This document shows positions 22,611-33,656 of a DNA stretch of 64,000 bases, one piece after another. Below the pieces are notes generated by a model, which was not told the origin of the DNA, did not search any database, and worked only from the letters and a program-made list of their open reading frames with translations. The translations under genes were made by a program, and so were the position numbers. This stretch comes from Rhipicephalus microplus (taxonomy: Eukaryota; Arthropoda; Arachnida; Ixodida; Ixodidae): contig NC_134709.1 of NCBI RefSeq assembly GCF_043290135.1, positions 67,077,456 to 67,141,455 of the forward strand, read 5' to 3'. Each line of letters opens with the position of its first letter. The first letter of the stretch is position 1.

Positions 22611-25600
22611 TCACTCGTGTCTTGACTTTAGCCACCAATCAGATAACCTCCTTCTGGTTAAGTCTACCCGCTTAAAGTTTATTTTGCCCTCCCGGTCCCT
22701 AAACCCCAGTGCTTTGAAAAACTCTGCGCCATCATCCTGAACTATAGGGTGAAGCCCTTTACAGAACATTATCAAGTGTTCGGCAGTTTCTTCTTCCTCT
22801 CCACACGCACTGCATACTGTGTCTACCCCTTCGTATTTGGCCCGATATGTCTTGGTTCGCAGTACTCCCGTCCTGGCCTCAAACAGTAGAGAACTACCCC
22901 GTGTATTATCATAGATCCTTTCCTTGGCAATTTCCTGCTTAAAAGCTCGATAGATCTCTAGTGCGGACTTCTTAATCATGCCCATTCTCCACATGTCAGT
23001 CTCCGTTTCCTTCACTTTCTTCTTAACCGATAGTTCTTTTTGGTTTGGCCACCTGCTGTTTTCTAAGTATCTACCAGTCAACTTCCTGCTTCGCTTCCTC
23101 CATTATGTATCGACATTCTTCATGTACAAGTAGCGGAAAACCTTCCTAGCCCAACGCTCCTTTTTCATTTCTCTCAATCGCTTCTCAAATTTTATCTTGC
23201 TGCTAGCTTCCCTGGCCTCAAATGATGTCCATCCCATATCACCTTGTACTCCCTGATTTGGTGTATTCCCGTGAGCTCCTAAAGCAAGCCTACCTATTCC
23301 ACGTTGCTTAATTTCTAATCTTGCTTGAACTTCTGATCTCATGCACAAGACCGCATTGCCGAACGTCAGCCCAGGAACCATGACCCCTTTCCATATTCCT
23401 CTCACAACATCATACCTATTGTAATTCCACAGTGCCCTATTTTTCATGACTGCTGCATTCCTGTTACCTTTAGTCGTCACGTATATTTCGTGTTCCCTCA
23501 GATACTCGGTCCCATTGCTTATCCATACGCCCAGATATTTGTCTTTATCTGTTATCTCTAGCGTGACCTCCTGTATTCTAAGCTCACTACCTTCCTTGTC
23601 ATTGAAAATCATGACTGCTGATTTTTCCTTACTGAATCTAAAATCTAACCTATCTCCCTCATTACCGCAGATGTCCATCAATCTCTGCAAATCTTCATTG
23701 TTGTTGGCCATTAGCACTATATCATCTGCGTACATTAATGCTGGTAGTGCCTGATCAATAAGTTTTCCTTGTTTGACTAAAGAGAGGTTGAAGCCCAGTC
23801 CACTTCCCTCTAATTTTGCCTCTAATCCTTGTAGGTACATCATGAATAATAAGGGTGACAGGGGGCACCCCTGCCTAAGCCCCCGTTTTACCTCTGCAGG
23901 CTTGGATACCTGTTTTTCCCACTTTATAACTACCTTGTTACATTTATAGATACCCTTTAAAAGATTAGTGACTACATGTTCCACGCCTAGTGTGTCCAGT
24001 ATTCCCCACAATTCCTCTTGAACCACGCTATCGTACGCTCCCTTGATATACAAAAATGCTAGCCACAGGGGCCTGTGTTCCTTTTCTGCTATTTCGATGC
24101 ACTGCGTCAGTGAGAACAGATTGTCTTCCAACCTCCTGTGTTTCCGAAACCCATTCTGCAGTGCCCCCAGCACCCCCTCATCCTCTATCCACGCCTGCAG
24201 TCTTTCCTTTATAATTTGCATCGCCAGCCTGTAGACCACTGATGTCACTGTTATAGGACGGTAGTTGTTTATGTCAGCTTTTTCCCCCTTTCCTTTATAG
24301 ATCATGCTCATCCTGCTAAGTTTCCATCCATTGGGAACTTCACCATCGATTATTATTTTGCTCACTGCCCCTCTCAAAGCCTGCTTAGACTTCGGACCTA
24401 ATGTCTTTATCAGCGTAATTGAAATGCCATCTGGGCCTGTTGATGTACTACCAGGAACCCTTTTCTCAGCCCTTTCCCACTCTTGTTGTGAAAATGGAGC
24501 CATTGCACCCCTTGATTCGTCCTTGTCTATTGTGGTGCATAAAGTACTTCTTTGTTGAAGTTTTTCTGTCACCCTTGTTCTTATATATTCAATAGCTTCG
24601 TCCCCTTCTAGCCTAGCACCTTGGGCTGTAGTTATAAAACTCTGCTCTAGGCTCGTCTCATTTCTTAGGGAGTTTAGATGGTTCCATAATTTCGCAGCTG
24701 CCTTTCTATCTTTTTTATGTACTTCTGCCAGCCACTGAGCTCCCTTCCTTCTAATCTTTTCATTGATCAGAAGGGATGCATCCCTTCTACAGCTTAGAAA
24801 GGTTGCCCATTTTCTTTCAACATCATCTGTCGGTTCACCCCGCTGCTTAGCATGCCTGTGTTCCCTAGAGGCTTCCTGACGTTTTGCTATGGCTCTCTTA
24901 ACTTCCTCATCCCACCAACTTTTGGGTTTGTGTCTTCTTTTCCGGGGTGATTTGTCACGCGTCTTAACAAGCTCTAGCTCAAAGAGTCTAATTAGATTCG
25001 TGTATGTCCACACTGTCTTGTTATCCTCCGTGATTACTTTCTCAATTTGTTTAGTGGCTATTTCAATTTGCCTTTCTGGATAAAAATTTTTCTGTAGTTG
25101 CTCATCTTGTCTCCTTCCCACTTTCACTGCCCTTCCAAAACTTAGCTTGATACGTTTGTGATCGCTACCCAGACTTCTGGAGCCACCTTCATCTATGTGC
25201 ATTCCCCTGAGCTTATCATACATCCTATGTGACATCAGTGCATAATCTATCGTCGACTGAAGCCTTCCTACCTCCCATGTTATTTGCCCTTCACACTTCT
25301 CGGTACTGTTGCAAATGATCAAATCAAGCCTTTCACACATATCCATGATCATTTTGCCTGTCGGGTCGGTATACCCATCTATATCTTCTATGTGCGCATT
25401 CATGTCTCCTAGTATAATTATCTCGCACTCTCTTCCTAACTCCTGAATGTCCTTTGATATACACTCTATCATTGCCTGGTTTTCCTCTCTGGCCTTTGCT
25501 CCCGTCCAGAAGTACACGAAACCAAGGAGTGTCATTTGACCTGCCACTTTCCCTTTTAGCCATAAATGTTCCTTGCACTCCTGCTTGACCCTTTGCCAGT

Positions 25601-25919
25601 CTGTACTTTTATGAATGAATGCCCCAATACCACCCCCCTTTCTGCTGCCTTCTGTTCTGTTACAATATTCCCACGCGTAGTCCGGATTGTTCGGAGGTTG
25701 TTCCATGTCCCTGAGATGTGTTTCTACAAAACCGTATAACATCGGCCTCTCTTCCCTTAGCTGTTCTTCTATCTCTTCCCACTTCAGCCTGTTCCTACCA
25801 CCCTGCATGTTAATATACCCTATGCCTGAATTGGCTCGGCGCTCGTGGCTACGTCTATTTATGCCCCGGACTCTACCTATCTTAGATATTGGTGCCACTT
25901 TGGAATCGTATCTGTCCAT
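22611..25919 (-). pseudogene. LINE copy C ORF2: endonuclease and reverse transcriptase with late stop
   Basis: The ATG at 25919 (MDRYDSK) lies 42 bp after the ORF1 stop. The frame is open for 938 codons. Endonuclease motifs are intact (FVETHL, GDMNAH, STIDYAL, GSDHK). The reverse transcriptase keeps RQGCPLSPLL and YADDIVLMA, but motif A reads LYIKGAYDSV where copy A has LDIKGAYDSV, so the first catalytic Asp is Tyr. A TAA at 23100-23102 cuts off the last 163 codons with the CxxC-x8-H-x4-C motif; copy B carries the same TAA. Confidence 0.88.
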
Positions 25920-25963
25920 ACCAGCTGTCGAAGAGTCTCCCTGGTTGTTTTCCTCGTTACTAG

Positions 25964-26988
25964 CTATCCTGCACCCAGAAGGGCTCGCTTGCCCCCCAAA
26001 AAAGCTACTGCGCGTCCTGCAAGTCGCCAACCCACCTCATGACCTAGCCGCCCATCGAAGTGAATTCTGTCTCGTTGAAACCCCCCCCCCCCCCCACCTA
26101 TGCACCTCTCTGTTTATTTCCACCACCTCAAAGCCTTTCTCTCGACTCATCCGCCATATCTCTTGGTTTGCGTTGACCACCGCTCTTTGCAGGTTGCTAT
26201 CACGCACCGGTACCTCCGGTATCGTGCACCTGTACCTTAGGAGAAGTGGCGCGCATGTCATCGACGCCTTTCGCCAGTGTAGCTGCTAGTCCTTCTGCAT
26301 CTTCATTGAGGACATCGTTTAAACCGCCTGAAATTTTCACGAGGTTTCGTCTATCAGCTGTCGTTTTGAGCTTTGCGCTCGCTTGCCTCATGACTGCTTC
26401 CAGCTTGCGTCCTGGGAACGCCCCTACCGCAACCCTCTTGTCACCTCTTACCCTCTCTTTGATGGCTTCTGTGCATCGATTTAAATTCGAGTCCCCGGCT
26501 ATTATCACATGCTGTGACTTTTCAGCTGGAGCGTTCTGCACCTGGGGGCTACTTGCACCTGTGACGCCGGCTGCTTTGTTCCCTTCCTGCCCCACCACTA
26601 CCTCGCTGAAGCTGGGCCTTGCGACAGTTGAACCGGCTAAACCTGTTTTTTCCAAGCTTGCTTGCTTTTCCATCTCCACCGTTCTCGTTGCCGGTTCCTT
26701 ACTGTTCTCTCGGTAGGTCGCTTCTTTGTTCAGCTTCGCTAGCGCTTCCTCGGCGGACTTCAGTCTTTCTCCCATTGCCCTCGTTTTTTCTTGCTCTGTC
26801 GCCACCGCAGTCTCGAGCTCGGCGATTCTCCTCAGCAGTTCACTCTGGGCAACCATCATTTTCTCCATTTTTTCCTCGGCCTCACATTGCCTACACTTCG
26901 TGCCGGCCTCTTCTCCATCCGCTTCTACGCTTGGGTCCACTTTCAAACCCACTCCACATCCTGAACACTTTACGGTCTTTTTAACCAT
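25964..26988 (-). pseudogene. LINE copy C ORF1: zinc-finger-like plus SGNH esterase, two frameshifts
   Basis: ATG at 26988. The CxxC pairs, coiled coil, Ser block (IIAGDSNLN) and GGxND-type block (ISGGLNDVLN) are intact. An 8-bp deletion relative to copy A near 26227 shifts the frame, and an expanded C run (15 C at 26081-26095, against 7 in copy A) shifts it again before the Asp-His block. A protein made from it would lack the esterase C-terminal third. Confidence 0.82.
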
Positions 26989-27348
26989 ACCTGTCTGACA
27001 CCAATTGTCCCTATACTCAATAATTACTAAACTCGAGCTTTGCACTTCGAAGAAAAAAAAAGGAAAGTCTAAGCTCTACTACAAAAATTTGCGTGTTCAA
27101 TGTACGCGCACCTCCCCCACGTGGTGGCAAAAAAAAACAAAAAAATTTCAAACACACACACCCGCACTAACTAATAAATACCTGGTGTCTGGCCCCCGAA
27201 AAAGCCGTACCATAAAATAAGTACTACGAAGACTTCAACCGCTGCCTTATAATTATAAAGACAAGCTCAAAACATGCAAAAACACTTATCTGCGCAGTCG
27301 ATCCGGAGCGCTCAAAAAACACGTCCATCCACCTTGACAGCCTGAACT

Positions 27349-29267
27349 GAACCTCCTCGTCGCCACCTTGCGGGATTTCGCGCAACCCATTTGCATCACC
27401 TAGCTAAAGCCTAGCAACAACTTAGCATCACCTACCTAAAGCTTAGGAACAGCCTCTAAACAACCAGTTAGACTTCAAAATTATCCAGCTTTGCTGTTTC
27501 AAGCCTTGCACAGCTTAGTGGAAGGCCATTTGTTTGTTCATATGCCCAACATGAGGCGTACTGAAAGCACACCGGCGTTCCGCATGTTGCTCGTCAGAGA
27601 TGCTCTTGAGCCTTCTCGGAATGTAATCAGTGAAAGCAATAACAGCGATGAGGTGTACGAGACACCACACGCTCACCATGAGTGCATCAACAAAATCAAG
27701 GCAAAAACAATCAAGGAGCACAACACGGGTTTTCGTATCAGAAAGCAGCAAAACTCTGCACACCCATATTTACCACATCAATCTGAAAACACCAAGGAAA
27801 AGAATCAGTGATGACTTGACTTTGGCTGGTATGCATTCAATTGATGACCGACTCGGTATGGCACATAAGAAACTACTTGGTATCTACTTAAAACAGAAAA
27901 AACAGTGTGAAATTAAGCAACACACAAGATGAAGAAGGCATGACACAAGCACTGACTTAAAACTGACCTATTTATACTACTGCTGATTGCACCCTATGTT
28001 AAGCTCTGCACACTTTAGTGCGATGAAGGAGCTCACACAGACTGGCTCTCGGAAATCATTTTGTCAACTTGACTTGCAGAACAACTGTAACTTCTTGCTA
28101 TTCAACTATCAAACTTTGACCACAGCTCTGGGAATGCAAGGCTTCTCAGCTAACTAATGCATAGTAGCTCAAACAGAAAATCATTCTGGCCTCATAAAAT
28201 GGTCTTTCAATGCTGCTTTTTAATTAATTTGAAGGTAGCATCTGGGCACACCATCATGATTAGCTGAATTTGGCACTGCCGCTGCTAAGTTACTGCTCAA
28301 GACTTACCCTGCTGGCATGCGCATCCTGCACTACGACATTATGCATGTTATAGCTTTAGCTTTCCATTAACTTGCCATTCACAGTAGTAGCGACATCTTG
28401 TCGTGCTGCACCTAAGCACGATGTATTTTTAATCGTATTTACAATGTGAATTCTCTCATTAAAGGGAAGTTGTTAAGAACTACACGTTGACATAAAATAT
28501 GGCAAACCACTAGAATCAGCCTTGTATACTCACTGGGGGTCAACTCTGTATTGTAATGTCCACCTTAGCATTGTTGTTCCCTGTCCTCTAGTAGCACAAA
28601 CAGCAAGATGTTATACAGAAAAGATGACATCCTATTCCACTAGCTTGACCACAAAAGAAAGCAAGTGTCTTAAAACTTGCTTTGATTTCACTATCAATGC
28701 ATGATAAAGCAAACTACCAAATTTCTTTTTTTTTTTTTTTTGCAGATCGAAGTGAATGCCAGTGTAGCAGAAATATAGACGTCCAGCACATGCTTAGATA
28801 TAAAGTCGCAAATCATTCAACATGACTGACGTTGCGAGACCTTCTACAGTAACTGCAATTTACAAAATCGACTGCCCTCCATACAGTGCTCAAATCATAC
28901 TGCCGATTGCAATAAACAAAACTTGGAGAATGCTTGGGCTTAGCCTTTTGGAGTAGAACTCAGGAGCGTAATAGAGCCCGTGCGCGTTGCCTTCTCAATC
29001 GCCAGCCTACTTTGGCTCTCGGTGCCTGCATCAACCGGGCCATAAGGAAATAAACGGCTGCAGGCGTAACATCGGCAGTTTCAAAATACTCCAGAATGTC
29101 GACTGAAGAACAGTTAGGTGCCCACTAGGTCACCATTCTTCCTTTTGGGAACTGGTGAAAAGCTTAGTATGCATCCGGAAGGCAACATAAGAACCTGAAG
29201 AGGATTTGAAAGGCCGCTCTTCTAGCTTTCGCTGCGACTGTGCTGCACCTTCCGTGCAGACCTGGCG
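27349..29267. other. Gene-free stretch
   Basis: No gene supported. Landmarks are short repeats of AGCATCACCTA/CTAAAGC near 27390-27450 and a run of about 18 T at 28725-28742. Open frames here lack any recognisable motif. Confidence 0.4.
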
Positions 29268-29375
29268 TTTTTTTTATTATTTATTTTACAGGAGCCCTAG
29301 ACATTTTGGTTACGGACAAGATCACGCCGATACCGAAATTCCTGCAAAATGAGCTCTTTTTAATGCTCTTGCAAA
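29268..29375 (+). mobile_element. 5'-truncated copy of a second tRNA-SINE family
   Basis: The tail half matches 40417-40535: GGTTACGGACAAGAT, ACCGAAATTCCTGCAAAA, then GAGCTCTTT. The tRNA-like head is absent here. The left edge (TTTTTTTATTATTTATTTTA) is approximate. Confidence 0.6.
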
Positions 29376-29514
29376 TACAATTCATGTGTGCTACAATAGG
29401 GACACCTTGCATGCATGCAGAATTTGCCATTCGCCCCGACCACACACAAGCAATTCCTTGCATAGGCAGGATATTAAGAAAATGAATCTAAAGGCAATCA
29501 CAATAACATATTAA

Positions 29515-30220
29515 AGGGACACTAAAGGCAAAAGAGAATATTTGTAAAAGCTTAATGTACGTCTAAAGTGGCAATATTATTATTAGCAGCGACTTACCAA
29601 GAAAGTAGGCCGAATGTATCCCCCGACATGTGGCACAAGCGAGATAGTTTCTAAATGATCCCGATGATGCGACAGTGTCCGCCTACAATTAATCGCTAGT
29701 AATCAAACTAGCTGCAATAAAGCTTTCCATGCATGCAGAGACCTAATAAAATGCTGTTTGTTGATTTCTGTTTGATTTACAGAAAAAAGTACCGCCTGAC
29801 ATTACTAGGAGGAATGGCGCGAGTAGTTCAAAAGTTCAGGTTTTGGCTGGTTAGGAGATAGGTTGTGCCATATAACGGAGGCCCAGTTGAACTAAGCAAG
29901 CATAATTATGGCCTCCGAGATTGCAGAAAATTGCTCAATGGACATTGTTGCTACTCCGACTACCGATACTTTAGCTCTGCTGCAACCGGTGTCGGCGGCC
30001 GTGCAGTAAAGGCAGGCCACATTGGGCACAAAAACGATGACGTCCAAGAGTCCGCTTTCACGTGCCTGTGATTTGAAGTGCACTAACTGGATGTGGGCCC
30101 TTAAAATGAGATATCATTTCAAAATAAGCACTTCCTTGGCACATCAAACTAGCCCTAAGAGGTTTTTGGATCAATATTTCAACAATCAAGGTCGACTTAA
30201 TATTTGCCTTTAGTGTCTCT
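29515..30220. mobile_element. piggyBac-like non-autonomous element
   Basis: Inverted ends AGGGACACTAAAGGCAAA (left) and its complement (right, one mismatch) are flanked by TTAA at 29511-29514 and 30221-30224. TTAA is the invariant target of piggyBac transposons. The 706-bp interior has no transposase. Confidence 0.82.
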
Positions 30221-30774
30221 TTAAAAAGAGACGACACATTGTGACAATAAGCGATCAGATACCCAAATCCAATTTTATTAACCAATCAATGAGCTTACAT
30301 GCGCTGCCCACAAGAGTAGGAGTAAAACAAACAGTCGCTTTAATAAAGATTGCACTTGAACAAGAAAACACTCGACGATGCAGAATCAATGGCTAAATGT
30401 TCTCGTGACGCACACAAGCTCTTCCGTAGAAAGACAAGCGGCTTTAAAGTAAAAAGGACTGGGCAGCCGTTGCCGATGTTAAACAACATCTTACGAAAAA
30501 TTTCAAGCCAATCGCAAGTGACACAGCGATGGTGGTTTCCAGCGACCAGCAATGGGACATCTAAAGATTCATGCAGCCAACAATGCTGCATGCAATTGAA
30601 ACGTTCCAATTTTTAATATCGCTGCTCACATAAACAATGCTTCATGTTCATAACTGATGCAACATAAGAGCATGCGTGTGTGCATATGTGACATTCCAAC
30701 ATGTAATGGTGGATTCACATTATAGACCAATCATATGAAGGTCGTGCACCCAGAGGCTGAATTGATGGGAAACT

Positions 30775-30912
30775 TTCACCATGGGCCTTCAAAGATACGG
30801 AAATATCTCTCGTCAAATGTTTGATGTACAGCACAGCATAGTTTTCACCATGGGCTTTCAAAGATACGGAAATATTTCTCATCAAATGTCTGATGTGGAG
30901 CACAGCAGTTTA
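30775..30912. repeat. Two-copy 69-bp tandem duplication
   Basis: TTCACCATGGGCYTTCAAAG begins at 30775 and again at 30844, followed by GATACGGAAATAT in both. The copies differ at several positions. Confidence 0.8.
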
Positions 30913-33527
30913 CGCTGAATAGCACAGCATAGACAGTTGTGCACTACTGGTTTACTCTTAGGTTGCTGGTTCCCATTGAATGGGCCTGCTAAATATGGTA
31001 CACCAAACTCTCGGATGTCTTTCTTACGGAGGCGTTTAGTTACAATGGACTCCGTAACTAAACGCGATGCTATTACTCTCCATAATACAGAACACCCACT
31101 ATATGCGCATTGAGAATACTCCGTAACTTAGAGAACCACAGATTTGTCTCAACCACATCACTGATACGCCCACAGACTTGTCCATCACGCGAGTCCACCT
31201 CGGAGACACCAACAATGTTTTCCCACTCAATACCTTGAAGGGATTATTAGGTAAAAAGTTCCGATAACTGATGCGACAATGTGCACGTTTTTGGGTGTAG
31301 ACAACTGCAAACACGTTTTACTACATACAATGTGCAATCAAAACCCTTGCCCTCATCTTTTACGTGTGCCCACGTCCCTCAAAGGTGCAATATTTAAAGG
31401 AGGAAAAAAAAAGAACACGATAATGCTGATGCGAACAGAAGAGAAGTGGCAGCATCATCAAGCTTTTCCAAAAATGTGAGCGGAAACAACACGCAGTACA
31501 TGTGTAACCTGGCATGTAACACTGCTATATGTGTACATATATATCACAATGTGGGAACCTACAATTGCTCGAAATAGTCGAGTGGGAAAGGGCCTGCTGA
31601 ATGCAACCGGATGCAAAAGCAGGCACGTGCTGTATTGCATGGCCACCGTTTTCCTTTTATTCTGCTTCTCGAATCGAGTAAATGTTCAACGACTAGATGA
31701 CTTATCATTTGGGAAAGAGAGCTCAAACGTGCGCGAATAGCTAATGGTGGGCAAACTAGCCCATCATGTTGAATAATACACTGCGAGACAAACCTAATTT
31801 GTCAGTGAGGCGAGCAGTATTTGAAGCAAGATTAAACAGCCCCCCACCCCCTACACATTATACAGAAAACACTTCTCGCCGACATTCTGTTCCACGTATG
31901 AATGCAAGGAATTTCATCCTTTCTATTACCTCGGGCTTGTCATGTAGTCACGGTTGTTTAGAGCATTGATCAGTCTAAAAAGCTGAACCTCAATCACAGG
32001 ATTTCACAGGGCCTACATTCAAGCGCGGAAAAATCACTCGTAAAAATCACTTGCAACCTGCTTCAGCTTGCCGTGCAAGCACTTTGCAAGCAACGCTGTG
32101 CGCCCAGCCATTCAGTGACAGGTGCTGCACACAAAATGCAGGCTGCTCGAGGAGATAAACAGTCACGCACTACAAGAGTTCTGTTCCATATCAAAGCACC
32201 ATCCTAAAACAGCCAACAAAAACAGTACTACATATCAAACTATAAAGCTTGAGGATGCAAGTTCCAAACTAACTTCAGTGCCCTAGCAAAAATGAGCAGG
32301 AGGCGATAGGCTGAGCTAAGCTTTGTAAGCTTCCACAATGTCTCCACACTGAATGGGCTGACCAGTTTAGTTTCTTTTCCTGTGCTTTCGAATAAAGCCA
32401 TCCTGCCTTGTACTCTCGAAATACACGAAGCAAGATCGGCATATGGTTTGGAAGGGGTAATAACAAAAGCTGCTTGCTTTTTGCGTTTGGGATACGCACC
32501 AATTACAGCAGTATTAGTAATGTTTGTTTAACTAAAAGTTCCAACAAATGTAAAATACTATAAAGACTCTTATTAGAGCAATTAAAACAACACAACCAAA
32601 ATAACAACACCCCTTCTTTCTTTTAACTTAAGAGGCTAGGGCTGGCCAAGAAAAACGCTCATGGCACAATAGAATATTGAATAAAATCTTAATCGCAGAA
32701 ACGTTCGAAAGGCAAGTGAACCGCAAGTTGTGATAAAGCATGTAATATAGCAAGTTTAAAAGGTGTATGCATACGGTAGAGTAAGCCAATGTTTCTAACA
32801 TGCACTTAAACTCACTTGCAAGCTAAGTTATTCAAATTTATTATAGGTATTAGTACTTCCTGAATCGGAGGCAAATACAAAAGGCTTTCAGTAAGTGAAG
32901 CGGATCTCGGCTTTGCCGTTTTGTGTAAGAGAGAATTCTACATAAACGTGCGGAAAAATTAACAACTCTGAAGGGCTGGAGCAAAACTACAAGTTGTTAG
33001 AAAAAGTTTGTACGAGAAAATACTTAACGGAGATAACAGTCGAACCTTTAACTGCTTCTTTTGCATTACGGCATTTCACAAACAGATTTACCGACGGTTG
33101 TCAAACCAAGAAATTCAAGTTAAAGTAAATAAAAAGCATATGCTTATACACAAATGTTACACAATAGAGAAAAAAAAAAAGGCATTGTCTCTGCCAACAA
33201 TCTCACTCATCAGTAGAATAGCACAGGGACAGATGCCACTGCACTTTCCTACAAAAGGTGACAACACACTTGTCTCCCATCTCACATGTGGCTCTTCGAG
33301 AGCCCAACAAGCTGTAGAACAACCGAAACAACTCAAACAGCAAAAACTGTCCAGAGACGAAAGGGTCAAACACACGTCGATCGACTGATGCAATCCGTGA
33401 CAATGCAACAGAGATACAGAATTAATAAAAAAAAAAAGGAAGTGAGTAGTGAGATAAAAAAATAAAGGTGTGTGAGGAGGCGGCAACTGCAATGGTGGCG
33501 GTAGTGCTAGCTTGGCCTCGTCTCGGC
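30913..33527. other. Region downstream of TMEM59; no other gene seen
   Basis: It should contain the TMEM59 3' UTR and polyadenylation site. An AATAAA on the minus strand lies at 32837-32842 but cannot be confirmed. A short hairpin (CGTTTAGTTAC and complement) lies at about 31033-31064. No coding signal recognised. Confidence 0.4.
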
Positions 33528-33656
33528 TTAGATCTGGCTCAGAGGGACCTTGACAGGCAGCGGTGGCGCCTCCTGGTCGACCGGTGGCTGGATCTTCACC
33601 TGCTCAGATGGGTCATAGATGAGCAGGTAGTCGAGGTCTCCGCTGACGCCCATTTT
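33528..33656 (-). CDS. TMEM59: TMEM59 exon 6 (cytosolic tail)
   Basis: The acceptor is CCTCTCCCAACAG. It encodes KMGVSGDLDYLLIYDPSEQ to PLPVKVPLSQI and a TAA stop. GDLDYL aligns with human GDLEFM, and the C-terminus with human PLPTKVNLAHSEI. Phase 0. Confidence 0.9.
   Translation of the reverse strand, partial: KMGVSGDLDYLLIYDPSEQVKIQPPVDQEAPPLPVKVPLSQI

Larger units (their letters stand above)
22457..27348 (-). mobile_element. LINE copy C, near full length
   Basis: Same family as copy A, at very high identity over almost the whole 4.9 kb. The 3' TCCA repeat is at 22457-22473 and the 5' end is at 27348, where homology to copy A stops. The structure is 5' UTR, ORF1, ORF2, short 3' UTR. It lacks the nested insertion of copy A and keeps a long uninterrupted ORF2. 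It is still defective: frameshifts in ORF1, a changed motif A aspartate and a late TAA in ORF2. Confidence 0.9.

Noticed and set aside
23446..24558. Plus-strand open frames over LINE copy C (and the same over copy A)
   Set aside because: They are antisense shadows of ORF2, identical in both copies and without any motif.
27491..27932. Open frames of about 100 codons in the gene-free stretch
   Set aside because: No domain, no splice sites in agreement and ordinary length for AT-moderate DNA.
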